Assembly (NCBI GenBank): GCA_030834695.1
Contig: JAUQXK010000098.1
Span: 1-51,943, forward strand
Source: Desulfobacterales bacterium
GTDB lineage: Bacteria > Desulfobacterota > Desulfobacteria > Desulfobacterales > SpSt-501
Direction: 5' to 3'
DNA: 51,943 nucleotides
Both the position numbers and the translations under genes were made by a program. Below, piece by piece: positions 41,801-50,074 of the stretch. Each line of letters opens with the position of its first letter. The stretch's first letter is position 1. The notes under the pieces are model-generated. The model searched no databases. It saw nothing but the letters and a program-made list of their open reading frames with translations, and was not told where the DNA came from.

Positions 41801-41865
41801 TCTTTGAACTCAAAGCCTGCTTGGTGAATGTGAAAAAGGCCGGCAAGCTCACCGAAATCGCCTGA
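38827..41865 (+). CDS. fdhA: Periplasmic formate dehydrogenase, selenocysteine-containing catalytic subunit FdhA
   Basis: 1012 residues when TGA 39391-39393 is read as selenocysteine (residue 189). On either side the frame reads VDHQART-U-HSPTVAALAES, the invariant Sec site of formate dehydrogenases, and the reading frame continues to 41865. A Tat signal is present (RREFLKVSGSGVIGLSLLQL, residues 5-24), then the 4Fe-4S motif CPFCSVSC ... GALCAKG. Length and features match the W/Mo-dependent FdhA of Desulfovibrio FdhAB. The enzyme interconverts formate and CO2 in the periplasm, giving electrons to FdhB and then a cytochrome c3-type partner. No membrane subunit is encoded nearby. ATG 38827 follows AAAGGAGG. 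Confidence 0.96.
39391..39425 (+). promoter_or_regulatory. Selenocysteine codon and SECIS-like hairpin in fdhA
   Basis: UGA at 39391-39393 is followed after 17 bases by GGCTCT (39411-39416), loop GGC, and AGAGTC (39420-39425), a six-pair stem with one G-U. Bacterial SelB binds a hairpin of this sort just downstream of the Sec codon. The loop differs from the GGUCU loop seen in the second formate dehydrogenase gene. Confidence 0.65.
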
Positions 41866-41872
41866 TACCGCC

Positions 41873-41897
41873 AACGGCCGGGCCCAGCCCGGCCGTT
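41873..41897 (+). other. Perfect 11-bp hairpin between fdhA and fdhB
   Basis: AACGGCCGGGC (41873-41883) pairs exactly with GCCCGGCCGTT (41887-41897) around a CCA loop. No T-run follows and fdhB starts 20 bases later with AAGGAGG, so it more likely stabilises or processes mRNA than terminates it. Confidence 0.55.
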
Positions 41898-41917
41898 CAC
41901 TACAAGGAGGAATTGCC

Positions 41918-42658
41918 ATGCCCAAGGCATTTTTAATCGATACCTCGCGCTGCACCGCCTGCCGCGGATGCCAGATCGCCTGCAAGGAATGGAACGAGCT
42001 GCCGGCCAACGCCACCAAGCAGCGAGGCAGCCACCAGAATCCGCCGGACCTCAACCCCCACAACTTCAAGCTGGTTCGCTTCAACGAACACCTCGAAGGC
42101 GCCACCGTCCGTTGGAACTTTTTCCCGGACCAATGCCGGCACTGCCTCGAGCCGCCCTGCTACCATGAGGGCGCCAAACTGGTTGATGACGCGATCATCC
42201 ACGATCAGGAAACCGGTGCGGTCGTCTACACGGACAAAACCAAGAAGATCTCGGCGGACGGGTTTGAGATCATCCGCGATTCCTGCCCATACGACATTCC
42301 CCGCCGGAATCCGAAAACCGGCCAGATCGTCAAATGCACCATGTGCTACGAGCGCGTGGTACGCGGCATGTTGCCGGCCTGCGTCAAGGCCTGCCCCACC
42401 GGAACCATGAATTTTGGGGACCGCGAGAAAATGCTCGATCTGGCGCAACAGCGCTTGGCCGCCGTGCGCAAGGAATACCCCAAGGCGCTGCTGGCCGACG
42501 CCGACGATGTCAACGTGATCTACCTGCTCATCGACGAACCGCAGAACTACCACAAGCACAGCGTGGCTCAAAAAGACCAGGATATTGACCGCAAGCTGTT
42601 CCTGGCGCGTCTGGGCCGGCCGCTGCGCCGGGGCGTGGAAGCGCTTCTGAACCTTTAA
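41918..42658 (+). CDS. fdhB: Formate dehydrogenase iron-sulfur subunit FdhB
   Basis: 246 residues with ferredoxin-type 4Fe-4S motifs: CTACRGCQIACKEW (near 12-26), CRHCLEPPCYHEGAK (near 72-86), a lone CPYDIPR and CTMCYERVVRGMLPACVKACPTG (near 145-167). This set matches the small subunit of Desulfovibrio FdhAB. It has no signal of its own and presumably rides through Tat with FdhA. It carries electrons from the active site to the acceptor cytochrome. 52 bases separate it from fdhA, filled by a perfect hairpin. Confidence 0.95.
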   Translation: MPKAFLIDTSRCTACRGCQIACKEWNELPANATKQRGSHQNPPDLNPHNFKLVRFNEHLEGATVRWNFFPDQCRHCLEPPCYHEGAKLVDDAIIHDQETGAVVYTDKTKKISADGFEIIRDSCPYDIPRRNPKTGQIVKCTMCYERVVRGMLPACVKACPTGTMNFGDREKMLDLAQQRLAAVRKEYPKALLADADDVNVIYLLIDEPQNYHKHSVAQKDQDIDRKLFLARLGRPLRRGVEALLNL

Positions 42659-42793
42659 CCGGGACAAGGCACGTTGGACTCAGGTCGGTTTCAAGCCGGG
42701 TGATCGGGCCTTCTCTTACAACCTGTCGTTCCGGGGCGCCGCTTTTAAGGTGTTCCGGAACGGCTGAGACCTACTCTCTGGAGCACCAAGGCG

Positions 42794-43723
42794 ATGCCGA
42801 CGAATCCGGTCGCTGCGAATGTCGAAAGGGAAATTCAAAGTCTGAGCGCTGGAATTTTGGCAAAACGGCCTCAACTGGAAGGTATCGTCAAGCCGTTTGC
42901 CGCCCTGTTCATCGAAAAAGCCCGTTTGGCCGAAGATCTCAATAACCAGCTGGGTCCACTGCCGCTCGATTCCATCGGCACACGGCTTTCCGAAGGAGTG
43001 CCCGTTTTATGCGGAATCTCCTTCAGCTTCCTCAAGCAGGCGCTGGATTACGCCTTCACCGCGCTCGCACCGGCGGTGAAATCCCGGTTTCCGGCGATCG
43101 TTTCGGCCATCGACCGCATCGAAACCGAGCAACGCCTTGGCGCCCTGGACCTGAGCCTTCTGGCGGAGGAATATCTCGGAGGCGGCCTCAGCGGCATCCG
43201 GGAAGCGGCGCCGGTCACGGAGCTTTACCGTCAGAGCCTCGGCTTCGTCGTTCAGTTGACGTTGTCTGCGGTGCTTCAATCGCTGGCACCGTCGCTGGCT
43301 GCTCGAGCTGCAGAAATCGGCTGGGACCACGGCCATTGTCCGATCTGCGGTTCGATGCCTCTCATCAGCTTCCTTTCGCAACCGCCGAACACCCCTTCTG
43401 AATATTTAGTCGGTGGCGGCGGCCAGCGCTATTTGCATTGCGCCATGTGCGGACACGACTGGCATGTCCGCCGCCAGTTCTGCGCTGCGTGCGAAAAGGA
43501 CAGCAGCGATCAGCATATGTATTTTAAGGCGGCGGATGCCGCCGGTGAGCGTGTCGATATCTGCCCTCATTGCGCTCATTACCTTCCGTGCGTCGATCTG
43601 CGGGAAACCGATGCGCCAGCTCACTTGGACACGATGGCGGTGGGGCTGGCCCACTTGGACGTGCTGGCCCAGGAGAAGGGTTTCCACCCGATGGTGCGCA
43701 CGCCGTGGAACACGTTTGCGTAA
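42794..43723 (+). CDS. fdhE: Formate dehydrogenase accessory protein FdhE
   Basis: 309 residues. The N-terminal helical half is weakly conserved; the C-terminal half holds the rubredoxin-like CxxC sets CPICGSMPLIS, CAMCGHDWHVRRQFCAACE and CPHCAHYLPCVDL, which are typical of FdhE. FdhE binds the catalytic subunit before export and is needed for active formate dehydrogenase. It lies 135 bases after fdhB on the same strand, supporting a role with this Tat-exported enzyme. ATG 42794 has AAGGCG close upstream. Confidence 0.9.
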   Translation: MPTNPVAANVEREIQSLSAGILAKRPQLEGIVKPFAALFIEKARLAEDLNNQLGPLPLDSIGTRLSEGVPVLCGISFSFLKQALDYAFTALAPAVKSRFPAIVSAIDRIETEQRLGALDLSLLAEEYLGGGLSGIREAAPVTELYRQSLGFVVQLTLSAVLQSLAPSLAARAAEIGWDHGHCPICGSMPLISFLSQPPNTPSEYLVGGGGQRYLHCAMCGHDWHVRRQFCAACEKDSSDQHMYFKAADAAGERVDICPHCAHYLPCVDLRETDAPAHLDTMAVGLAHLDVLAQEKGFHPMVRTPWNTFA

Positions 43724-43831
43724 CCAGCCGCGTAGCGAGCCTTGTCTGCCGGCCGTTAAGCTGATAAAATCCACCCCTATCCGATATGCGGAGCCGATCC
43801 GGAGCGCATTCGATAAAAGGGGGAAAAGCTG

Positions 43832-44185
43832 ATGGCCGGGGAAGAATCGCCGTTTCGTATCAAGTCCAAGATCTGGGTTGAAGATGCCAATGGCAAAGTG
43901 GTCTTCGGCCTCGGGCGCTATCGAATTTTAGAAGCCGTCCGACGGCTCGGCTCGTTGCAGGCCGCTGCCTTGGAGCTCAAGATGAGCTACCGGGCGATCT
44001 GGGCGCGTGTGAGTGCGACCGAGGAGCGTCTGGGCAAGCCCTTGCTGATCCGTGAACCGCAGGGCTCCCGGCTGACCCCGCTGGGCGAAACGCTGCTCAA
44101 GCAGTTCCAGCGCTTGCTGAAGATCGTGGAGACCGAATCCGACGCCGTCTACAAGGATCTGATGGCAGCCTATCTGGACGGCTGA
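43832..44185 (+). CDS. ModE-like one-domain transcriptional regulator (third copy)
   Basis: 117 residues. Winged-helix domain as in ModE: KVVFGLGRYRILEAVRRLGS, LQAAALELKMSYRAIWARVS and LGKPLLIREPQGSRLTPLGE. It has no molbindin domain. It differs clearly from the copies at 26042 and 38174, so it is an older paralogue. It begins 108 bases after fdhE with AAAGGGGG upstream and precedes the FmdE-like gene by 174 bases. It could regulate fdh or the downstream operon; without an effector domain it needs another partner or signal. Confidence 0.88.
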   Translation: MAGEESPFRIKSKIWVEDANGKVVFGLGRYRILEAVRRLGSLQAAALELKMSYRAIWARVSATEERLGKPLLIREPQGSRLTPLGETLLKQFQRLLKIVETESDAVYKDLMAAYLDG

Positions 44186-44254
44186 CCCGCCGCCAGCGCC
44201 GCCAGGAGCCTTTTCCGCCGGCGGCATTTCCCGCTCTGCCGAATTTTTCCTTGC

Positions 44255-44272
44255 TATATCACAATTGACACA
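44255..44272. promoter_or_regulatory. Degenerate Mo/W-regulon palindrome (TATATC-N6-GACACA)
   Basis: Two bases off TATGyC-N6-GrCATA. TTGACA (44265-44270) lies in its right half, and TATGGA (44288-44293) follows at 17 bases, a plausible sigma-70 promoter for the FmdE-like gene at 44360. The overlap with the -35 suggests repression. Confidence 0.45.
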
Positions 44273-44359
44273 TCAGATCCCTTTTGGTATGGAAATTTTC
44301 ACCGCGGGAGAAAACCTGCTGCTATGCAGAATACGGCTCCTGAGCATCCGTTCTGAGGC

Positions 44360-45001
44360 ATGCCCAAAACAGACCATTGTGCTGAAGGCTTAAGCTGTGA
44401 CGCGACACCCTGGTGTCGGGATCATCACGGACGGTTCTATTCATTCGAAGAGTTCCTCGAACTGACTCAAAAGTTCCACGGCTACCCCGCTCCCGGGGTG
44501 GTGATCGGCGCCAAGATGGTCGACATCGCCATGAAGCGCATGCCGCCGGGAGTGCTGTTCGACGCCATCTGTGAAACCGCGAAATGTCTGCCCGACGCGG
44601 TGCAACTGCTGACGCCGTGCACCTATGGCAACGGGTGGCTGCGGGTGGTGCCGTTCGGCCGCTACGCGCTTACGCTGTTCGACAAGCGCAGCGGCCGCGG
44701 AGTCCGGGTCTACGTGAATCCCGCCCCGCTGGAATCCTATCTTGAAACCCGCTACTGGTTTTATGGAATCAAACCCAAACGCAAGGACAAGACTGATTTG
44801 CTCATTCAGGAGATCCGCCAAGCTCAAGACCGGCTTTACGGAGTTCAGGATGTCCGCGTGCAACCGGAATTTATGCAAAAAAAACCGTCGGATCGCCGCG
44901 CCATCTGCCCTGAATGCGGGGAGGCCTATCCGGCCGGCCACGGCCCTGTCTGCCGTGGGTGCCGATCCGAAACGGGCTATCTTCTGCAGGGAGGCAATTG
45001 A
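44360..45001 (+). CDS. FmdE-family protein with C-terminal zinc ribbon
   Basis: 213 residues. The FmdE domain covers about 20-150 (FYSFEEFLELTQKFHGYPAPGV and LTPCTYGNGWLRVVPFGRYA), and a zinc-ribbon segment follows (CPECGEAYPAGHGPVCRGC, near 185-203). FmdE was first found beside tungsten/molybdenum formylmethanofuran dehydrogenase; its function is not settled, but the family often accompanies molybdopterin enzymes. The stop abuts the next ATG with a shared GGAGG site, so it forms a two-gene operon with the molybdopterin oxidoreductase downstream. Confidence 0.88.
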   Translation: MPKTDHCAEGLSCDATPWCRDHHGRFYSFEEFLELTQKFHGYPAPGVVIGAKMVDIAMKRMPPGVLFDAICETAKCLPDAVQLLTPCTYGNGWLRVVPFGRYALTLFDKRSGRGVRVYVNPAPLESYLETRYWFYGIKPKRKDKTDLLIQEIRQAQDRLYGVQDVRVQPEFMQKKPSDRRAICPECGEAYPAGHGPVCRGCRSETGYLLQGGN

Positions 45002-47089
45002 ATGAGCACCCAAGCGATTTACAGCGTCTGCGGCATGTGCACGGTGCGCTGCCCCATCATGGCTGAAGTGAAAAACGGTGAGGTTGAGTTTTTGCAGGGC
45101 AACCCCCACGTCGCTGCGATGAAGGGGTCGATCTGCCCGCGGGGAGCTGCTGGAAAGGCCCTGATCCGGGACCACGAACGCATTCAGGCGCCCATGATCC
45201 GGGAGGGAAAACGCGGCGAGGGCAAGTGGCGCCGGGTCGGTTGGGACGAAGCCCTGGACGAGGTGGCGGAGCGACTGAAGGCCGTTACCCAAAAATACGG
45301 CGCCCACAGCATCGCTTTTTCCGATCGCGGCGGTCCGTTCCGGGATCTGCACCAGGCATTTGTCCGAGGCCTCGGTTCCCCCAACTACACGAACCATGAC
45401 AGCTCCTGCGCCCGCAACGTGCAGCACGCCTGTATGTCCGTCGCCGGGTTGGGGCGCAAGGATCTGGTCTATGATCTGAAAAACGCCAGACACGTGATCC
45501 TTCAGACGCGCAATATCTTCGAGGCCATCAACGTTCAGGAAGTCAACAATCTCAGCGAGGCGTTGGCCAACGGCTGCAAACTCACGGTCATCGACATCCG
45601 CGCCACGATTTCGGCGTCCAAAGCCGACCGGTTCATGCTGGTGCGGCCCGGCAGCGACTACGCCTTGAATTTGGCGGTGATCCATGAACTGCTCATGCAG
45701 AAACTCTACGACGCCGAATTCGCCGCCCGTTGGATGAAGGACATCGGTCGTCTGGAGGAATTCGTGCGCGAGTACACGCCGGAGTGGGCCGAGACGGAAA
45801 CCGGCGTTTCCGCCGGAGAGATCCGCCGCTTCGTGCGCGACCTTGCGGCCGCACGACCCGCCGTCATCTGGCATCCGGGGTGGATGACCTCGCGCTATAT
45901 GGACTCTTTTTACGTAAGCCGATCGATTTACATCATCAATGCCCTGCTCGGTGGGATCGGCACCAAGGGAGGCTTGCCGTTTGCGAACAAACCCGGCGAT
46001 GTCGGCCGCAAGGGTTTGAAGAAGCTCGTCGACCTGGTTCCCAAACCCACGGAAAAGCGGGTTGATGGCGTCGGCTGGCGCTACAAGCACTTCGACGGCG
46101 GACCCGGATTGGCCCACCTCATCTATGATGCCATGGAATCCGCGGAACCCTATCCGCTCAAGGCTTACATCGCCTACCGCCACGACCCGCTCATGGGGTT
46201 TCCCGACCCGGACCGCCTCCTGCAAAAATTCGACAAGCTGGATTTCCTGATGTCCGTCAGCTTCACCTGGTCGGATACCGCATGGTACTCGGACGTGGTG
46301 CTGCCGCTGTCCCCCTATCTCGAACGCGAAAGCATCCTCGCCTGCAAGAACGGCTTGAAACCCCACTTCTTCGTCCGGCAGCGGGCCATACCGCCGCGGT
46401 TCGACACCCGCGCGGACTGGGAAATCCTGTGCGGCCTGGCGAAACGGCTGGGGATCAAGGAACTGGCGTTCGACTCCATCGAAGCCATCTGGAACTACCA
46501 GCTCAAGGACACCGGCGTCCGGGCGGAGGATTTCAATGCCAAGGGGTTTGTGGACCTGACGGATGCTCCCAAATACGCCCAGCCGGACAATTTTAAGATC
46601 CCGACCCCCAGCGGTAAAATCGAGATCATTTCCGACAAACTCGAAAAACAGGGGCTGCCGTCCCTCAAACCGTATGAATCTCCGAAGCGACCGCCCGATG
46701 GCCAGTTCCGCTTAACTTTCGGACGTTGCGCGCTTCACACCCAAGGCCATACCGTTAACAATCCCATGCTCTTCGAGCAGATGCCGGAAAACGTGCTGTG
46801 GATCAACGACAAGGCCGCGGCCGGGCTCAAGATCGCCGACGGCGAGCGCGTCACCGTCAGCCGCAACGGCTACTCCGAAACCATCGCCGCGAAGGTCACG
46901 GCGCTGATCCATCCCGAAGCCGTGTTCGTGGTGCACGGCTTCGGCCACCGGCTTCCGGTGGAGAGCCGGGCTTTCGGCAAGGGACTGGCGGACAACCGTT
47001 TCATGCAGGGCGGACTCGACCTCTGGGACCCGGCGGGCGGCGGGATCGCCATGCAAGAGCATTTCGTAACCGTCGCGAAAATTCGGTAG
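45002..47089 (+). CDS. Molybdopterin oxidoreductase, PsrA/PhsA-related, cytoplasmic orphan
   Basis: 695 residues of the DMSO reductase superfamily. The N-terminal 4Fe-4S motif is CGMCTVRCPIMAEV ... GSICPRGAAG. The metal ligand is predicted to be Cys in NHDSSCARNVQH. Moco-contact motifs such as NALLGGIGTKGGLP and the C-terminal dinucleotide-binding domain (GRCALHTQGHTVNNP) are present. There is no Tat signal, so it is cytoplasmic, unlike true polysulfide or thiosulfate reductases. No iron-sulfur or membrane partner is encoded beside it; instead FmdE-like protein precedes it. Substrate is not predictable. A rho-independent terminator follows. Confidence 0.88.
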   Translation: MSTQAIYSVCGMCTVRCPIMAEVKNGEVEFLQGNPHVAAMKGSICPRGAAGKALIRDHERIQAPMIREGKRGEGKWRRVGWDEALDEVAERLKAVTQKYGAHSIAFSDRGGPFRDLHQAFVRGLGSPNYTNHDSSCARNVQHACMSVAGLGRKDLVYDLKNARHVILQTRNIFEAINVQEVNNLSEALANGCKLTVIDIRATISASKADRFMLVRPGSDYALNLAVIHELLMQKLYDAEFAARWMKDIGRLEEFVREYTPEWAETETGVSAGEIRRFVRDLAAARPAVIWHPGWMTSRYMDSFYVSRSIYIINALLGGIGTKGGLPFANKPGDVGRKGLKKLVDLVPKPTEKRVDGVGWRYKHFDGGPGLAHLIYDAMESAEPYPLKAYIAYRHDPLMGFPDPDRLLQKFDKLDFLMSVSFTWSDTAWYSDVVLPLSPYLERESILACKNGLKPHFFVRQRAIPPRFDTRADWEILCGLAKRLGIKELAFDSIEAIWNYQLKDTGVRAEDFNAKGFVDLTDAPKYAQPDNFKIPTPSGKIEIISDKLEKQGLPSLKPYESPKRPPDGQFRLTFGRCALHTQGHTVNNPMLFEQMPENVLWINDKAAAGLKIADGERVTVSRNGYSETIAAKVTALIHPEAVFVVHGFGHRLPVESRAFGKGLADNRFMQGGLDLWDPAGGGIAMQEHFVTVAKIR

Positions 47090-47119
47090 AACCCGAACAA
47101 CACTCTGTGTTTCGGATAT

Positions 47120-47156
47120 GCCCCGGAACCTGCCGAACGGTGGTCCGGGGCTTTTT
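47120..47156 (+). terminator. Rho-independent terminator
   Basis: GCCCCGGA (47120-47127) pairs perfectly with TCCGGGGC (47144-47151), followed by TTTTT (47152-47156). It lies 31 bases after the stop of the molybdopterin oxidoreductase gene and closes that operon; the next gene has its own promoter region. Confidence 0.85.
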
Positions 47157-47167
47157 GGGAGATTATC

Positions 47168-47185
47168 TATGCCATATTTGACATA
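47168..47185. promoter_or_regulatory. Mo/W-regulon palindrome upstream of the second formate dehydrogenase (TATGCC-N6-GACATA)
   Basis: Perfect match to TATGyC-N6-GrCATA, located just after the terminator and 117 bases before the ATG at 47285. TTGACA (47178-47183) is embedded in the right half, as in the site at 17995. Confidence 0.65.
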
Positions 47186-47284
47186 GCCAGTAGCGATAAA
47201 ACGCGCCTGCTGCGCCGGACGGCGGCATCGGCAGGGTACATCGAAAGAGCGAAGAACTTCCAACCTCCACGGAGAGAAAAAAGC

Positions 47285-49987
47285 ATGGCCGAGAACACGT
47301 TCACCCTCAATCAGCGGACGGTCGGTTTTCTGCCGGGTCAGACCATCCTGGAAGCGGCCTCGGCTGCCGGCGTCCGCATTCCGACGCTTTGCCACCTCAG
47401 GGGAACCTCACCTACGGGCGCCTGCCGCATCTGCCTGGTGGAGGTCGCCGGGGCACGCACCCTGGTGGCGTCCTGCAGCACCCCGGCGGCTGCCAACATG
47501 GTGGTGCAGACCGAGTCGCCCCGAGTGGTCCAAGCGCGCAAGGTGATCCTGGAGCTGCTCCTGGCCTCCGGCGAACACGACTGTCTGCTGTGTCCTTCCT
47601 GTGGAGATTGCCAGCTGCAGGACCTGGCGTTCGAGTATCAGGTGTCTGCAAAGCGCTTCGATCGTCGCACGGATTTCCGCCCAACCGAAGCCAACCCCCT
47701 GATTGTTCGCGATTTTTCAAGGTGCATCCTCTGCGGCCGATGCGTTCAGGCGTGCAACGAGGTTCAAGTCAATCGTGCCATTTCTTTCGGATACCGCGGA
47801 AAAGTGGCCAAGATCGTCGCCGCCGGGGACCTGCCGCTCAAAGACAGCGACTGCGTATTCTGCGGTGAGTGCGTGCAGGTTTGCCCCACCGGCGCCCTGT
47901 CGGAGCAGAAAGCCCGGACGACCTGGCGGCCATGGAAAGAGAAAAAGCGCGTCCGGACCACCTGCCCCTACTGCGGCGTGGGATGCCAGCAGTGGCTCCA
48001 TGTGCAGGACGGGAAAATCGTCAAGGTGACGGGAGTGACGGGTGCGGAGCCCAACCGGGGCCGTCTCTGCGTGAAAGGCCGCTTCGGTTATGACTTCATC
48101 TACTCGGAGGAACGGCTCAAAACCCCCTTGATCAAAGAAAACGGCGAGTTCCGGGAAGCTTCCTGGGACGAAGCCCTGGGCGTGGTGGCCTCCAAGTTCA
48201 AGCAGATCATTGCCGAAAGCGGCCCGGACGCGCTGGCCGGCGTCAGCTGCGCCCGGAGCATCAACGAGGACTCCTACAACATGCAAAAACTCTTCCGCGC
48301 GGTGATCGGGACCAACAACATCGATCACTGCGCGCGGACCTGACATGCTCCGACGGTCGCCGGTCTGGCGGCCGCATTCGGCTCGGGTGCCATGACCAAC
48401 TCCTTCAACGAGTTCGCCAGGGCCAAGATGTTCATGGTCATCGGCTCCAATATGGTGGAAGCCCATCCCGTGGCGGCCACCTTCCTCAAGAACGCAGTCC
48501 TGAATGGCGCGCAGCTCATCGTGGTGGATCCCCGCCGGCACGCCCTGGCGGACCTGGCAACGCTGCATGTGCCCATTCGCGTGGGCTCGGACATCGCCTT
48601 CCTCAACGCGTTGATGCACGTCCTGATTGCGGAGGACCTGTACGACCGCAAGTTCGTAGGATCCTGCACCATCGACTTCGACAAGCTCGAGGCGAACGTC
48701 CGTGCGTATCCCCCGGAGCGCGCCGCCGACATCTGCGGAATCGCCCCCGCAATGATCCGGGACACCGCCCGGCGGATCGCATCGGTCAAACCCATGATGC
48801 TCTGCTACACCCTCGGCATCACCGAGCACACCTGCGGCAAGAACAACGTGCAGGCCGTCGCCAACTTGCAGATGCTGCTCGGCAACCTCGGCGTCGAGTG
48901 CGGCGGCGTCAACCCCCTGCGCGGGCAGAACAACGTCCAGGGGGCCTGCGACATGGGAGCCCTGCCCAACGTCTTTCCGGGCTACCAGAGCGTGAAGGAC
49001 GCGGGCCACCGGGAGAAATTCGCCAAGGCCTGGCAGACCGCGAGTCTCCCCGAAACGACGGGGCTCATGATCCCGCAGATGATGGAGGGGCTGACCACGG
49101 GCCGGGTCCGGGCCTTCTACGTGTTCGGCGAAAACCTGGCCAACACCGAACCGGACATCCGCAAGGTGGAACACGAGCTCGGCTCGGCCGAGTTCCTGGT
49201 GGTCCAGGACATCTTCCCCAACGAGACCACGCGCTTTGCCCACGTCGTGCTGCCGGCCGCAGCCTGGAGCGAAAACGACGGCACCTTCACCAACAGCGAG
49301 CGCCGCGTCAGCCGCGTGCGGACGGCGAGCCCGCCTCCCGGCCTGGCCAAACCCAACTGGTGGATCTTCCGGGAACTGGCCAAGCGCATGGGGCATACAT
49401 GGGTTTCCAACAGCGCACGCGCGCTTTGGGATGACGAGATCTCGGTGCTCGCGCCCCAGCTCTGCGGAATCAAGTATCACCGATTGGAGGGCAACGGTCT
49501 GCAGTGGCCCTGCCCAGACGAGAATCACGAAGGGACTTGCTTTCTGCACAAGGACGGCCAGTTCACCTGCGGCCTCGGGATCTTCACACCGATTGAATGG
49601 ACGCCTCCGGCCGAGGAGGCCTGTGCGGACTACCCCCTGGTGCTCAGCACGGGCCGGCGTCTGACGCACTACCACACCCGCACCCAAACCGGCCGGTGTG
49701 AGGGCCTGAACGATCTTCTGAGCGAAGAGACCGCCGATATCTCGCCCCAGGATGCGTCGGAGCTGAGCATCCGCAACGGCGAGAGGATCCGGGTCCGGTC
49801 GCGACGGGGGCAAGTCGACATTAAGGCCAACGTGACGCCTCGGGTCCCTCGGGGCATGGTGTGGATGTCGTTTCATTTCCGCGACACCTGCGCGAACTGG
49901 CTGACGAACCCGGCATTCGACCCCACGACGTTCACAGCGGAATACAAGGCCTGCGCCGTGCGCATCGAAAAAGTTGACGCCGCTTGA
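47285..49987 (+). CDS. fdhA: Cytoplasmic selenocysteine formate dehydrogenase with NuoG-like N-terminus
   Basis: 900 residues when TGA 48341-48343 is read as selenocysteine (residue 353): NIDHCART-U-HAPTVAGLAAAF. N-terminal 2Fe-2S domain (CHLRGTSPTGACRICLVEVA), NuoG-like HDCLLCPSCGDC, two 4Fe-4S motifs (CILCGRCVQAC and CVFCGECVQVCP), then the formate dehydrogenase core with CPYCGVGC. The layout and length resemble the catalytic subunit of the W/Se formate dehydrogenase of Moorella and other NAD(P)- or hydrogenase-linked enzymes. No signal peptide. The usual NuoE/NuoF-like partners are not downstream, where an unrelated P5C dehydrogenase gene lies, so partner subunits must be elsewhere. Confidence 0.94.
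48341..48373 (+). promoter_or_regulatory. Selenocysteine codon and SECIS hairpin in the second formate dehydrogenase
   Basis: Eleven bases after UGA (48341-48343) GGTCGCC (48355-48361) pairs with GGCGGCC (48367-48373) over seven positions, one of them G-U, around the loop GGTCT. From memory this is the same loop as in the Escherichia coli fdhF SECIS, at the same kind of distance, so SelB-dependent read-through is strongly supported. Confidence 0.85.
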
Positions 49988-50074
49988 AGTTCCGGCTGGT
50001 ATCCCTACCTTAAAGGAGTTGGCTCGCCGGCATGTCAGGAAGGCCGGCGCATAATCACAAGCAAGGAAAATGGA

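Noticed and set aside
41873-41897. Intrinsic terminator splitting fdhA from fdhB
   Set aside because: The stem is perfect but lacks a T-run, and FdhA and FdhB form one enzyme; mRNA processing or stability is likelier.
48341-48343. TGA as a true stop in the second formate dehydrogenase
   Set aside because: Same frame on both sides, invariant Sec context, and a SECIS hairpin with a GGTCT loop 11 bases later.
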